DNA from: Kingdonia uniflora
Taxonomy: Eukaryota > Streptophyta > Magnoliopsida > Ranunculales > Circaeasteraceae
Assembly (NCBI GenBank): GCA_014058105.1
Contig: JACGCM010000786.1
Span: 620,001-684,000 of the forward strand
Reading direction: 5' to 3'
Length of the DNA stretch: 64,000 nucleotides
Both the position numbers and the translations under genes were made by a program. The stretch's first letter is position 1. Every line of letters begins with the position of its first letter. Below the pieces are notes generated by a model that searched no databases, had not been told where the DNA came from, and saw only the letters and a list, made by a program, of their open reading frames with translations. Below, piece by piece: positions 11,070 to 22,660 of the stretch.

Positions 11070-13682
11070 TTCTTTTAGTATAATTTGAAGTTTTATCTAT
11101 GTTATTATTGCAGAGATGCACTTTTTAGATGAATACCTATGTGATCTTTGTGTTTATGCTTGATTTTTTTTTTCAGGGAAGCTCAAAGTCAGTAGGAGAG
11201 AGTACTGATTCAGGATCTGCACATAATACTTATTGGAGCCAGAATCTCCTATCAGTAAAAGGGCATCAAATCAGAGTCTTGAGCAGAAGTAACAACAACT
11301 ACTAGTAGAAATAGCAAGTGATAATTCCTCCATAACTGAACCACTTCAGATTCAGCATTTCTCAACACCAGAAAAGGTTACTATTTCTCAACTATTTCAT
11401 TTTCATGTTTTTCTCACATAAATGTCCTGACATGTTAGGACTAAGGAGAGTTTACAAACTGCTGATAAAAACCCAAACCTCAAATCTGCTTCATAGCCCA
11501 AATCATCCCTTTGAGCATATCATTTTGTGAGGAAACTCATAGATAATCGTCAACCCAAAAAGTGGCAGAACAAAACCTCTACAGTGATTACACTATATTT
11601 GTCATGCCAACTTCTCAACTGAATGATCAGTTTCTAAAGATGGTAAAATTACTAAAGTTAAATTCATAGGTTTATTGCAGTGTTAACGCGGTCAAATACT
11701 TAAATAAGTATATTTTTCGGAACATTCAAGGGCATCCCCAGATAGTTTATGTTAGTGATGACGAAGTTGATCACAATCAATCCCCCGTTCTACACTTGGC
11801 TGCTATGCAAGGTACTCCACATCTAAATTATCAGACTCCGAAGATTGTAAAAGCGGAAGGTTTAAATTCAAATGTTTGTGCCAACGTTTATGTCGTTAAA
11901 TACATTTATAAATATATTTTTCGCAACACTATAGATCATCGCGATATAGTTTTTGTTAGTAGCGTGGAAGATGCTGATAAACAATCTACTTGGCTGCTTC
12001 ACAAGATACTACATAATTTGATTAAACTGTGGCTGCTTTCCAACTAAATGGTGGTGACGGAGAAGCTGATGACAAACATTTCACTGTTCAAGGAGAAATA
12101 AAGGAAAATGTTTATGGTAAATAGAACTATTGAGTCATACAAGATCTTTGCCTATTAATAAATTGTAGTTATGAAGAAGATGATGATAACTGATCCACAA
12201 TGAACTTTTAAATTTAGTACCAATGCTTATGTTTAACTATGATTTTTATTACAAACTCTATAATATTTAAGTACACTTTCAACTCAATCAACATTTTGCA
12301 TTTGTCCTCCATTGTAACAATAAACTGCTCAAATATATATTACTATTCAAATGTTCATTTAAGTGGTTTTATATTCCTTCATTATAATGACTCATTGCTG
12401 GTTTGTGTTGTTACTCATAAAGAATGACTAACTAGTACTACTGTATTTGTCTGCAAGTTCATGAAATTTAATTCTCTGCAAGGTAAAAATGCCTCTAAAA
12501 TGACGTTTGAATAAGCAACTGTTCCCTGGCAGACTGGAACTTGACGGGCTAACCATTGAAACTTGCTGTCATTGTTTGTGATGGATAAACTGATAAACAA
12601 TCACCAGAAAATTATTTTATTGGGTCTGCTGTTTATACATACATTCTAGGTGTCTGCCGAAGTGTGTTCGGATAAATTGATAAACAATCACCAGAAAATT
12701 ATTTTATTGGGTCTGCTGTTTATACAAACATTCTAGGTGTCTGCTGAAGTGTGTTCATGAAAAGATTGCAGGAGAAGCTCTTAGACTTAATCATCCAAAA
12801 TCCAAATGCACTAATGTTCATTGGTAATTGTATGTGGTATTGCAAGGTGGAGAATGCAAGGATAGTGATGAGGGCAACGAGACTTCTAGAAACTTGACTA
12901 AAGAAGTATGTTAACTTGCTGCTACCATATCAATCTATTCCATTTATTGATATCTATACATGACTTTTTTTCACTAAAACTAGGCGGAAAGTTCTTATAA
13001 CAAATCAGAAGGGGAAAAACAAGAAACAAAGAATCACTACATAACCTGAAAACTGAGGTTAGATATATATTACATATATACAATAATAAATAAATATTAT
13101 ATAATTAACATTATTAATATTATTTCATACAGCTAAGAGATGATGGTTCTAGTAGTCCGAAGTCCCGAACAATGCCAGAATTAGAAGATATTCATGTTAA
13201 AACTACTACTACAAATGCAAAGTCGAAGAAAAGGAAACAACTCACCAAACAACTGTTCGAAGATAAGGTTAATTGATAGTTTTAGATCCCCAACCATGCC
13301 AACTTTAGAAGACGTTCCTACTAAGGTATACACTATAAATAATACGCAATGTCATACAATTTGTTGCTTACAATTTTACAATTATAGCATTACTAACTAC
13401 TATATCTATATGTATTTTTTTACCAGGAAATGCTTACAAATGACACAACCACTATTGCTTTAGAAAGAGAACCTACAAATGAAAACCCTATCTTACAAAA
13501 GTATGTGAATCGTAAACTTTTCAGCGTTACCGAAAAGTCTGGTGCAACTGCGTTTGATAGCATGAAAGATGTTGATGATATCAATGATGATACCTCAAGC
13601 GATAGATCCAACAAAAATGTTGAAAATGATGATAATAAAGAAAACATAAGCGAAGATGAGGGCACAAATTAAATATTATTTT
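11070..13682 (+). other. Unresolved remnants, possibly Helitron-related
   Basis: Short coding-like pieces are scattered here. At 11675-11795 and again at 11865-11990 two similar stretches encode V(K)YLNKYIFRN and [12 protein letters not shown], followed by valine-rich strands and an aspartate. This resembles the VKYLYKYIYKG motif of plant Helitron replicase N-terminal domains, and the two pieces look like a divergent duplication. At 13430-13672 an 80-residue frame is acidic and low in complexity (many D, N, E). An 87-bp tandem duplication lies at 12584-12757. Apart from these I see AT-rich non-coding sequence. The Helitron assignment rests on one short motif and is weak. Confidence 0.3.
12584..12757. 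repeat. 87-bp tandem duplication (two copies)
   Basis: Copy 1 is 12584-12670 and copy 2 is 12671-12757. They differ at only a few positions. Both include AACAATCACCAGAAAATT and GGGTCTGCTGTTTATACA. No coding content is recognised. Confidence 0.9.
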
Positions 13683-14408
13683 TGTAGGGGCCTAGCTTCA
13701 TATGTGGGGAAGCTGACTCCTACACTATAGGTTTTATCTTCGACCAGGAGGGTTACAAGTATACAAATAGTAATAATAAGATATACTACAAGATCATATA
13801 CTTGCATGGAGGCCTAGAATGGGTTACTCCACGACCTCTGGTGAAGATTTTTAAGCGTAATGTTATATATGTAGAGTAGTCGAAGTGTCGAGAACTGGGT
13901 TGTTACAGGGTATTCTAAGGTAATCTTGTAAGGCCTGTTGGGGGAGATTTTTCTAACCCCTCCCTCCTATTTATAAGATATAGAAAGGGTTGAGTCACCA
14001 TGGGGGGTCAAGTTACATAAATATCCTTCGGTGACAACTAACTTGTACCCGGAGTCAATTTTGACACTGTAGCTGTTGACCCTGACATTGTAGTTGTTGG
14101 ATCTACACCGCAGTTGTCGAGCGGCGTGCTCCACTGTTCTGTCTGGTGAGCTGACTGTCTGACATGTTTCCCTTCGACCATGTACAACCATGGTTGAAGT
14201 ATTTCTGGTTCTGATGCGTAATTCATGCGCTGCTCATCTATATTCACCTACAATAGTTGGCTTCGATGGTTTCTTCGAGTGTTCGATTAGTCTCAGAAGG
14301 CTTTGTGGACATAACTATTGTCTTACTGGGCTTCGGATTTCTAGGTAGGTTTCGATGTAGCCTTCGAGTGTTCGATTGGAGCTAAACGGCTGCGAGTAAG
14401 CTACTACA
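13683..14408. mobile_element. Solo LTR, 726 bp, with 5-bp target duplication
   Basis: Ends TGTAG...CTACA, so termini are TG...CA with a 5-bp inverted match. It is flanked by ATTTT at 13678-13682 and ATTTT at 14409-14413. No retroviral coding sequence lies beside it. A related but truncated copy starts at 25560. These features are those of a solo LTR left by recombination between two LTRs. The open frames inside are not recognisable. Confidence 0.85.
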
Positions 14409-15089
14409 ATTTTTACTGTTATTCAATATTTTTTAATTTAGTTATGCATTATAATTTTAGACGATCTATATTTTTTCAACAAAAGGTTGACTATATTTCT
14501 CTTTCACGTTCTATATTACAACAATTCTTCTTTGATAATAATGTTTCTCATGTAAAAATTAATATATAGCCAATATTATGCAATCACTTATATTTTGTTT
14601 AGATAAAAAATTTAAAACCAAAACCAATTTCAAATATGAGAGTGCCATTCTCCAATAAATACAAATAAGTGATACACAACTATTAATTATATTATTCCGC
14701 ATCACAATGCACTAATAATAATAAATAATTATAATCACTGACTTTAGAGATTGGATCTACATGACTACATTTAACAATAGGTCACATGTACTGTCTATTA
14801 CTATTTTGATGATGAATCTACATAAGCCCATAACACTGACTATTACATTATTTCACATCTCAATGCACCAATAATATGAGGTGTACAAATAAATGTTCAT
14901 AATGATTGAAAAAATGGTGTGAAGAAATAAAATATTAAAAACAGGCAGGCTATTGTTTGTGACTTTCTAAATAAATAAGTGGCTGTAGTGATCATAAATA
15001 AGTCGTTGGAGTGGTTGCAGTTGTAGTGAATCTAGTGATCATAAATAAGTCGGTGTAGTGGTTGCAGTGATCATCACTATATGTTCTTA
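14409..15089. other. AT-rich intergenic sequence with 47-bp tandem repeat
   Basis: No gene is seen. About 14690-14720 and 14848-14878 carry two similar 30-bp blocks (CACAATGCACTAATAAT type). At 14986-15080 two copies of a roughly 47-bp unit containing TAGTGATCATAAATAAGTC are followed by a partial third. Confidence 0.6.
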
Positions 15090-15384
15090 AGAGCATCTTC
15101 AGCGGATAGTGTAGGTTCGGGTTTGGGCTCTAACAGGGGGACCACAGAAAACCCAACCTAAATCCAACCTCTCCTAATAGCAAATCAAATTATCTGATGT
15201 GTTTTTTTATTTTTTTATTTTTTTTATTTTAATGGAGATCAAAACACTACGCGGTAAAAAAATTACCGCCGCTTCGCTTGTTAAGAAATAACTTGTTCCA
15301 ACTCGACTCCATCCACACTGTTTCCTCATCTCTCTCAATTCGGACCCAAATTTTGAAAAAAATTTCAATTCCTTTCAAAATCAA

Positions 15385-16280
15385 ATGGAGATGCCAGAGG
15401 GAGACCCACACCCCAGTACATTCCCTGGGTTTAGAACGACAAGAAATCAAGAGCAAGCCGTAACTCGGTCGAGGTCCGGAAGGAAGAAAAAAAGAATTCA
15501 ATTTGAAGATGTACAACAAAATGACCAGGCAGGGAATTTGTTTACTATAGCCAGATACTTCATTGACCACTAGACTATTGAGTCAATCAACTGGCAACCT
15601 TAGAGTTAGATGACCTACGTACCGCGCCGTTCCTGTCTCGTACGAGAATGCCACTTCAAGTCCCAAATGGAAACTGTAAGTTTTAATTGGGCGATAGATG
15701 TTGGAGGTAGTTGACTGGCACTGCGGGTATTCCTTTGGAACCTCCGCTGAACATGTCGCCACATCTTAATCCAGCTGATTTACAGGCGATAAGACAGGCC
15801 AATTTCGTGGATTGTGCCCAGTTTATGATAGGGGAGGAACGAAAGACTTACGCCTCATACTGGGCTACCCAAACTTATGAGGTAGGCCACCTATTGACAG
15901 ATTCCCAGAGGATGGGGAATATAGATCTGTTCGGATGTACTTCACTTAGGGCTGATATTACACCCTTGGTGGTTATGTCAATAGAGGTTCATAGCTTGTC
16001 CCAGGACTTCAGTTTACCTGGCGAGGTGGGGCCAGACCCGGGGTAGTACATGGAGTGGACATGGAGGTGTGAGATGCTTCTCGTCCATCGCTTGAGGGAG
16101 TTGTCACCCATGTCTGCCTCCTACGGCACAGAGGAGCTGTGACACCTGACTCATGGTATGCGGCGACTCGCCCTTGTAGAGTCTGCACGGGATGCCCAGA
16201 CGATCCAACATTTGACTGATGAGCTTACTACTGCCAACAGGCACATAAACCATATAGAAGACCAACTATATCAACATGTA
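15385..16280 (+). pseudogene. Unrecognised degenerate protein gene inside Harbinger B
   Basis: Several plus-strand frames can be read as one decayed coding region: 15385-15573 (ends in a basic RSGRKKKRIQF stretch), then after a stop and frameshift LRTAPFLSRTRMPLQVPNG at about 15605-15675, then 15711-16046 (111 residues), then a coiled-coil-like stretch (ESARDAQTIQHLTDELTTAN) at about 16177-16260 ending at a GT that may be an intron donor. A following piece at about 16357-16520 is Arg/Gly-rich. I do not recognise the family. The sequence is more GC-rich than its surroundings. It could be a host-gene fragment captured by the transposon or part of another element. Confidence 0.45.
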
Positions 16281-16973
16281 AGTAATTTATTTATTTCTTA
16301 AGGTCATATTTATTTTGTCAAAATTATCTATATAAATTTCCTTTATCCTGCTCAGAACCTACATCTAAGGAGCGTGAGGTACGGGCGGCACCGCTACCAC
16401 CTAAAGGTGGCGCTAGGACGAGGCAGGCGACCCGTGGACATGGTCTGCAAACCAGGGGAGTCGGTAGTAGCCGCAGGGGGCCGAGTATTGGAGATGATAT
16501 TGGCCCATCTCAGTAGATATAAGTGTTTTTTTTTATGTTTTTGTAGATGTAATTTTTTATTGTAAACATCAGTGTTGAACAATTTCTATTGTAGAATTTT
16601 TTTCTCTATATAAGTTTTTGTACGATCTGATGTTTTATTTATTTATATAAATCAATATTAATCAATTTATTTTGAGTATTGAATTTAAATATAAATGTAA
16701 TTATAATTCTTAAAATAGTAGTTTTACGTACGAAATAAAACTCAAAACAGATACAATTAAACTTAATTCATCGTTCACGACTGATGCATTGATTAAACTC
16801 GGGCCATTCAGTAAGGGGGAGCGAATCCCGTCCATAATTGGAAATTTGGTAATTTGCAGGAAACTCATCAGGCGGGACGTAGTTCCAGCAAAAAATATCG
16901 TATGGAGTTTCGAACGGGAACGGTTAGTTGTATTTCTCATACCATTCGTCTATGGCTTCACGCAGAATATAAA

Positions 16974-17550
16974 CTAGTGGAACACCTCTGACCCGTCTAT
17001 CAATATGCTTTCGTGTCTCATGAAACTTATCACATTTAACCTTAAGAACATTCCACCTGTTGTATAAATTTTTTTTGTCTTTCTTGGGCTCCGCCTCTTC
17101 AACATGTATTGACGCATTTGCACCAATTTTATTGTGCTGAGTAGATTCACCATGAAATAGGTAATTTTGAAAGTAATTTGGAGGTTGAAAACCTTGAGGT
17201 TGAGTGAGCGGATAGGGTTGATAGTACGGGCTAAACGCTTGAGGTTGCGATTGAGAGAGTATAAATGGTTATTGATACTGTCCTCCGAAGGTATCCCCTT
17301 GCGACATGGTAAATAGAGGTGGGATCTGTGATTGGAATTGAGATTGGTTGTGGTAGAGGTATGGATTGAATTGTGATGATGGGTGTTGAGAGAATGGTAC
17401 TGAAGGTGGGTTCTGGGAGGATGGGGTCGACGGTGTAAAGTTATTACTGCTGGTGCCGGAGTTCGCCATTTGGGGAATGCGTAGAAGTTCTCTTCTATAC
17501 TCTGCAATTGGGTTTGGGAGAGAAGAGGTAGTTACGGAGTGCTCAACCAA
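16974..17550 (-). pseudogene. Harbinger ORF1-like protein (NAM-associated type), degenerate
   Basis: Two overlapping minus-strand frames (17269-17550 and 16974-17507) seem to be one protein split by a frameshift or stop near 17270. The N-terminal half is rich in Ser, Pro, Gln and Asn; the C-terminal half contains NLYNRWNVLKVKCDKF and a following charged helix, resembling the second domain of ORF1 proteins of plant PIF/Harbinger elements. Placement near the right terminus on the minus strand is the same as in the element at 43838-52346. ORF1 is a DNA-binding helper of the transposase. The assignment is by resemblance only. Confidence 0.4.
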
Positions 17551-17585
17551 GCAAACTCGATAAGTAGTGTTTTGAATACTGCAAG

Positions 17586-17629
17586 GTGTTCTTTTTACCG
17601 CCCGGAAATCCGGGGGGTAAAAAGAACAC
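17586..17629. repeat. Subterminal hairpin of Harbinger B
   Basis: GTGTTCTTTTTACCGCCCGG and its reverse complement with small mismatches form a 44-bp hairpin about 190 bp from the right terminus. The copy at 26306-26348 is a perfect 43-bp palindrome. Confidence 0.8.
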
Positions 17630-18198
17630 TGTCAAACTTTTTTATTTTTTTAGTTTGAGCTCCTCAAACCCAGTTTGGCTCTAACAGTGCCAAGTTACCC
17701 AACTCAAACCCGTTTTTGTGCTGTTGGGAGGCGAAAAGTTTGGCTTTGAGTTGACAAATCAAACCCAAACCCAAACCCAAACCCAAACCCAAACCCAAAC
17801 CTTGCTGGAGATGCTCTTAGAGTGTTTTGAGTTTTAGTTTTGCAGAGTTAAAAGGTTTCCCTTATAAGGTTCTTTTACCTTATTTTATGATATGTCATCA
17901 AATCTATGTGTTTATCTTTGTTTATTGTAGTTGGGGACTTGGCAAGGATACTTCTAGTTCTAGAGATGGAAATGCTGGTTGCGTAAGGAGCGTTTTTCTT
18001 TTTCGTAGCTTTACGGTCCCATAACATCGGCAAGGATTAAGGAACACAATCTGGGATTTCTTTAGTTGTTAGTGTGCACAAATAATATAGGGTTTCAAAT
18101 TTTAATGCTTCATTTCAGCGTTAAAACAATGCCATACGTTCTTTTATGTGTGAACATGAACTCCTCCCTCTTTTGCACGTGTGAACAACCATATGTTC

Positions 18199-18212
18199 TT
18201 TTATATATTTGT
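18199..18212 (+). promoter_or_regulatory. Candidate TATA box of the P450 gene
   Basis: TTTTATATATTT lies about 35 bases upstream of the start codon within the duplicated promoter block. That leaves a very short leader, so the transcription start may be just downstream or another TATA element further up may be used. Confidence 0.4.
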
Positions 18213-18239
18213 AATCACACCAGAAGATAGTAAGAGACA

Positions 18240-19745
18240 ATGGAAATCGAATTAGTTCCTATATTTCTAGCCTTACTTTGTTTATTCATCATCAGTTGGT
18301 ATCTCAAACACAAAAACCAAGCTATATATCACTGGCCTCTTCTGGGAACACTTCCATTACTCCACTGGAATTCAAATCGCTTGCCTGAATGGATAAACGA
18401 GGTTTTTTTTTTCAACGGCCACGGTTCTTTCTTAGTAGATGGCCCCGTCTTCTCCAAGCTTAGGTACTTGGTCACTTGCCATCCCGAAAACATTGAGTAC
18501 ATTCTCAAAACCAACTACTCAAATTTCCCCAAAGGTCCTGAATTCAAAGAGATATTCGATATACTAGGTGATGGAATATTCAATGCTGACAGCAGTTCAT
18601 GGCATACACAAAGAAAGATGGGGTATTCTGCTATCTCCACGGCCGAGTTTCGTAATCAAGTTGCCAAGGAAAGCCGTAGAATGGTCAAGGATCAACTAGT
18701 GCCATTCTTAAGTTATGTGGCTAGAGAAGGGATTATAATTGATTTCCAAGATGTTTGTATGAGATATGCATTTGATAGTAGTACGAGGGTCATATTCGGA
18801 ATATCTGAGGGTTATCTGTCCATAGATCTCCCTCGGAATGAATTATCGGATGCAGTCGATGATTCGCATGAGGTTTTACTTCATAGGCACACAATGCCGA
18901 AGTTTTGGTGGAAGATTTTACGATGGCTGAGTATTGGGAAAGAAAAGAAGATGTCAACAGCATGGAAAACCATAGATGCTATTATCACGAAATATATCAT
19001 TGTAAGAAGAGAGAGCCTGTGCAAAGGAATTGATGCATCGGATATGTTATCCATGTATATCAAGTCTCCCGAAGAATTGTGTAAGAACGACATTTTTCTA
19101 AGAGATACCATATTGAACATGTTTACCGCGGGAAGGGACACAATTGCATCAGGTCTCACTTGGTTGTTGTGGTTGGTTACGAAAACTCCACATGTTGAAG
19201 CAAAGATATTAGAAGAGCTGAAGTTAATCGCTAAGAAGGACGGTTCAAATATAAAATTTCCATGGGTGTTTGATTCAGATGATCTGAAAGGGTTAGTCTA
19301 CCTGCACGCGGCCTTGAATGAATCACTACGGCTATATCCTCCAGTTCCTTTGAATAGTAAAGGTGTCTTAAAAGAAGACGTCCTTCCTGATGGCTCCGTC
19401 GTGAAGCCGGGAATGCAGATCATACTATCCTTTTATTCTGAAGGAAGGATGCCATGGATTTGGGGAGAGGATAGCTTGGAATTCAAACCAGAAAGATGGA
19501 TAGACCATGACGGTAAGATTGCTCATGAACCTCTGTCAAAGTTCTTCACATTCAACGTTGGCCCAAGGACTTGCTTAGGTAAGGGCCTAGCTTATACTCA
19601 GCTGAAGTCAGCGGTTGCAGCAATACTCTTCAACTTCCACATTGAGGTAATGGAAGGTCAGGAAATTGGGCTGAAGCCATATATAACCCTACATATGAAA
19701 AACAAAATGCTGGTGAAGATAAGAGAAAGAGAAATGCTGATTTAG
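18240..19745 (+). CDS. Cytochrome P450, CYP96/CYP86-clan type, full length
   Basis: A single uninterrupted frame of 501 residues, the usual length for a plant microsomal P450; CYP96 genes are typically intronless. Residues 4-21 form the N-terminal membrane anchor, followed by the hinge motif WPLLGTLP (32-39). The region NFPKGPEF..IFDILGDGIFNAD (about 95-117) is characteristic of the CYP86 clan, subfamily CYP96. The I-helix oxygen-binding motif is AGRDT (297-301), the K-helix ExxR is ESLR (361-364), PERW is at 417-420, and the heme loop is FNVGPRTCLG (438-447) with Cys445 as heme ligand. All catalytic motifs are intact. CYP96 members hydroxylate mid-chain alkanes in wax synthesis, and one branch (CYP96T) couples phenols in Amaryllidaceae alkaloids; the substrate here is unknown. 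Its promoter is duplicated in front of the methyltransferase at 26957. Confidence 0.95.
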   Translation: MEIELVPIFLALLCLFIISWYLKHKNQAIYHWPLLGTLPLLHWNSNRLPEWINEVFFFNGHGSFLVDGPVFSKLRYLVTCHPENIEYILKTNYSNFPKGPEFKEIFDILGDGIFNADSSSWHTQRKMGYSAISTAEFRNQVAKESRRMVKDQLVPFLSYVAREGIIIDFQDVCMRYAFDSSTRVIFGISEGYLSIDLPRNELSDAVDDSHEVLLHRHTMPKFWWKILRWLSIGKEKKMSTAWKTIDAIITKYIIVRRESLCKGIDASDMLSMYIKSPEELCKNDIFLRDTILNMFTAGRDTIASGLTWLLWLVTKTPHVEAKILEELKLIAKKDGSNIKFPWVFDSDDLKGLVYLHAALNESLRLYPPVPLNSKGVLKEDVLPDGSVVKPGMQIILSFYSEGRMPWIWGEDSLEFKPERWIDHDGKIAHEPLSKFFTFNVGPRTCLGKGLAYTQLKSAVAAILFNFHIEVMEGQEIGLKPYITLHMKNKMLVKIREREMLI

Positions 19746-21226
19746 ATCCTTATATTTTGAGAGGTACTGTTATGTGCAATAATAAACATAGGATTGTGAG
19801 GAGTTGGGTCCAGCCCAATGCGAGAACCTAACTGGTTTGGGGTGTCCTACTGGACTCCTAACAAACCCATATACCATTAGAGTTTATGGGCAGAGTTTGA
19901 GTATCAGTATATAACCTAATAAAGGTTTTGGAAACCAACCACAAGAACCAAATGAGACCTGATGCAACTGTATACCGTCCGGCAATAAATATGCTAAACA
20001 TGGTCTCTTATAAATATGTCGTCCTTACACAATTCCTGGGGAGATTTGATATACATTGATAATATATTCATTGCATCAATTCATTTACTCAGACTTTCTC
20101 TTCTTAGAGTGATGTATTTTCTTAAAAGAGCGTCTCTAGTTTTCCAAGCCTCTGATAGCCTCTTTTCTCTCCTGGGTAATCCAAAAATTTAAATGCTAAC
20201 TTAGATATTGAAATATACCAAGTAACAAACATAATTTGGAAATCTATTTTTCATTGCCAAGTAAAAGCTAACAAACCGTAATTAGGAAATTCAGATATGC
20301 TAATAACAAATAACAAATCGTTAGCTTCATCGGAGTTTTTAGAATTAAGTGGTTGATATTTTAGGTTTTGCTTGCAATAAGGTAATTTAGTATCTCATTT
20401 CTTATATCTCATATCTTAATGATATTACGAACCTTATATTTTTTGTAATTATATCGTATAATAGCATCGTATACTAGATTTAGTTATTATTTAATTGTAA
20501 ATGGTATTTTTTGCATAGTATTAGCGTATACTCGTACAATATTGTTTCGTAATTATGTTTTCTATCGTGTTTCAATTGGTTTCTCGCATTTGTATCACAA
20601 TAGAAAATACGACAAATGTGATGAAGTACAACGTTTCTGTATTTGGTCGCATCTAAGGGGCATGCGTGAGATGCGATGCGATTCCAGGTCCCATCTGTCG
20701 CACATGTGATTACATCTATTGCATCTGACTACCTTGGTCTCTGGAGACAATGGCCTTTCTTTCAATCATATGTGCTTATTTGTTCTTATTTTATCAGCTT
20801 GGTTCCCACCCACATGAACATTAAGGTATTTTGTGATTATTCTCCCCCAATTAAGTCTTCAACATGGAAATTTATATATGACCACTTTCCCACTACTTTA
20901 TAATAATGATATCATGTGAGTTGCATTTGGTGAAAGCTGTTCTCAAGAAAATTTATGTTATCTGTTTTGAAGGAGAAAACTTCTCCCTCTGGGACCTCAT
21001 TAGAGTCTTCCTGTTTTATCAGTTAATTTATGAGGTTATATGGATTTAGTCTTCTGTTGATATAGGAAAGCAAGTTTGGAAATTTTACTCTGGAAACTTA
21101 TCCTAGTCTTTCATGCAATACAGATGATCTTTTTGTGTAGTTCTTTCAGGAGGTTGAGCGGTTGACAGTCAGGTATTTGATAGAATTTGAACTGATACAC
21201 AAAACCAAATAGTAGCTCCATCCATC
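19746..21226. other. Intergenic, no gene recognised
   Basis: Sequence downstream of the P450: AT-rich, with no frame longer than about 75 codons that resembles a protein and no repeat ends that I can pair. The first part holds the P450 3' untranslated region (AATAAA-like motifs near 19782 and 19918). Confidence 0.5.
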
Positions 21227-22060
21227 TTAGTCCCTCGAGAAGTCATGAAAAGGAGTAGAACGTTTTGATAGAATTCGAACGGATGTTGGACTGATACACA
21301 AAACCCAACATCCGCCTATAAAACTGCATCCATAATCGAAAGGAAAAGTAACCCGCGCTGACAGATCCTGCCATATTGAGCTTCTCTTCTCAGTCAAATG
21401 ATGCTTCAGCTTACTTGATATTATTTGTTTGCACATCCAGAAAAAAATAGCACTTGGAGAAAGAAGACTCGACGACTGTATTGAAATTGTCCAAATTACG
21501 GGGCACTTCAACATGTGTGTAATATTTTTCGGAAACAGAAAATATACCTGACCTTGTCGAAAATGCCCAACAACGATAATAAAAAAATAAAGTTTCTCCG
21601 TCATCAGACATTGCCACAGTTCTGGTTATATATAGCCAATGCCCCCCTTTAAAACTTATTAGCTCTACCCAATAAGTTGCCGTCCTAGTGCAAGGAGAAG
21701 TTTGTGTAGGATGTCGAGAGTAATTACCTGCTTCAAGTTGTACACAATCCAATGAAAGGCCCTATTCAAGAAAAATTTAAGGGGAATTCTAATTCTCTCC
21801 CGGAGCTTTCACCAGGTGTAATAATCTGAACCTTTTTCTCGACTTAGTCCTAATGATCAGCATTACAAATATACAAGTTCTTGCTATTAGAATCGTAACC
21901 AAATCCAATATTTCCAAGCGGGAAATCTCTTAGTAATTCAGGCAACATCTTTGATTCTCCTGTCATTGGATTATATATGTAGTTATTAGTACTCTCGAGT
22001 TTGGAAAGATGTATGTATGCAAACCAAGCCATTGCAAGGGTTTGAAACACTCACAAGCTA
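21227..22060 (-). pseudogene. F-box/FBA protein fragment, second paralogue
   Basis: Minus-strand frames give YIYNPMTGESKMLPELL and GNIGFGYDS (about 21850-22010), the centre of a plant F-box-associated (FBA) domain. Further pieces, including an ISFKGG-like motif, follow at 21411-21750 in shifted frames. The F-box itself is missing. It resembles the better-preserved paralogue at 22661-23927, and the sequence upstream of it (22230-22400) resembles that upstream of the other copy (24640-24780), so this is a tandem duplication. Heavily frameshifted. Confidence 0.7.
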
Positions 22061-22229
22061 ATATCAAAATCCTAACATATATCAAGCCGACCCATCGTCA
22101 AACTTGAATCTATGCTTCTCCTTCTACATTGCTCGACAGCTTAATACGTGTAACTCACAACTCAAATAATGTGGCAGTGTTAGAACAAAGGGTGTTACGG
22201 TACTCAGCGTCTCATTAGTCACCCAGTAT

Positions 22230-22400
22230 ACTACTAACTATGACATTGCAGAAATCATACAACTGTAAAATTTTAAGAATCATCAGCATGACAAAAATAT
22301 GTAACCCTATATTATGATCAACTAGTTTGATAATGGAGAGAACTAAGCAGTAGTGTAAATTAAATAAGTCCTAATTACTTGGCCAACGTTGGCCGTAAGG
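22230..22400 (-). repeat. F-box upstream region, copy 1
   Basis: Resembles 24640-24780 (shared GATCAACTAGTTTGA and AGTAGTGTAAAT elements). Each copy lies upstream of one F-box paralogue on the minus strand, marking the duplicated 5' flank. Confidence 0.55.
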
Positions 22401-22660
22401 CGTAAGGGTAAGACTAATATCTGATAGATAATAATATCACACAAATGCAGCTTCAGAGAACCTAAAACCTCCTCCAATAGTCATTCTTTCCGATTTTAAG
22501 GGTAGTACTTGTTATGTAGGTAAAAATGCTAGTTGCGAACAAATATCACATTCTGGCACACAAAAGCATATTTAAACCTTAAAATATAGGTAAAGATTCA
22601 TTTATCTCAACAATCTTAGAGCAACCTTTGATGACTAAATTTATCTTAGTCTGATGTTAA

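Larger units (their letters stand above)
15090..17816. mobile_element. PIF/Harbinger-like DNA transposon (Harbinger B), 2.7 kb
   Basis: Terminal inverted repeats read GAGCATCTTCAGC at the left (15091 on) and GCTGGAGATGCTC at the right (to 17816), flanked by TTA at 15087-15089 and TTA at 17817-17819. TTA/TAA duplications and GGGCATCTCC-type termini fit PIF/Harbinger. The minus strand near the right end carries an ORF1-like reading frame. The plus strand from 15385 carries coding remnants that are not a Harbinger transposase. A hairpin lies at 17586-17629 and a CCCAAA array at about 17758-17801. Probably a non-autonomous or rearranged element. Confidence 0.72.
17473..18229 (+). repeat. Duplicated block, copy 1: Harbinger end plus P450 promoter
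   Basis: This block aligns along its whole length with 26193-26921. It contains the right end of Harbinger B, about 380 bp of upstream sequence, the TATA region and most of the P450 5' untranslated leader. Homology stops at CACCAGAAGA, about 12 bases before the P450 start codon. Shared landmarks include TTGGGGACTTGGCAAGGATA and GGGATTTCTTTAGTT. Confidence 0.88.

Noticed and set aside
16374..16582. Short frames on both strands
   Set aside because: Better explained as part of the degenerate plus-strand gene read in another frame (basic Gly/Arg-rich stretch).
17758..17801. Interstitial telomere repeat
   Set aside because: The unit is CCCAAA, not the plant CCCTAAA, and it lies inside a transposon end.
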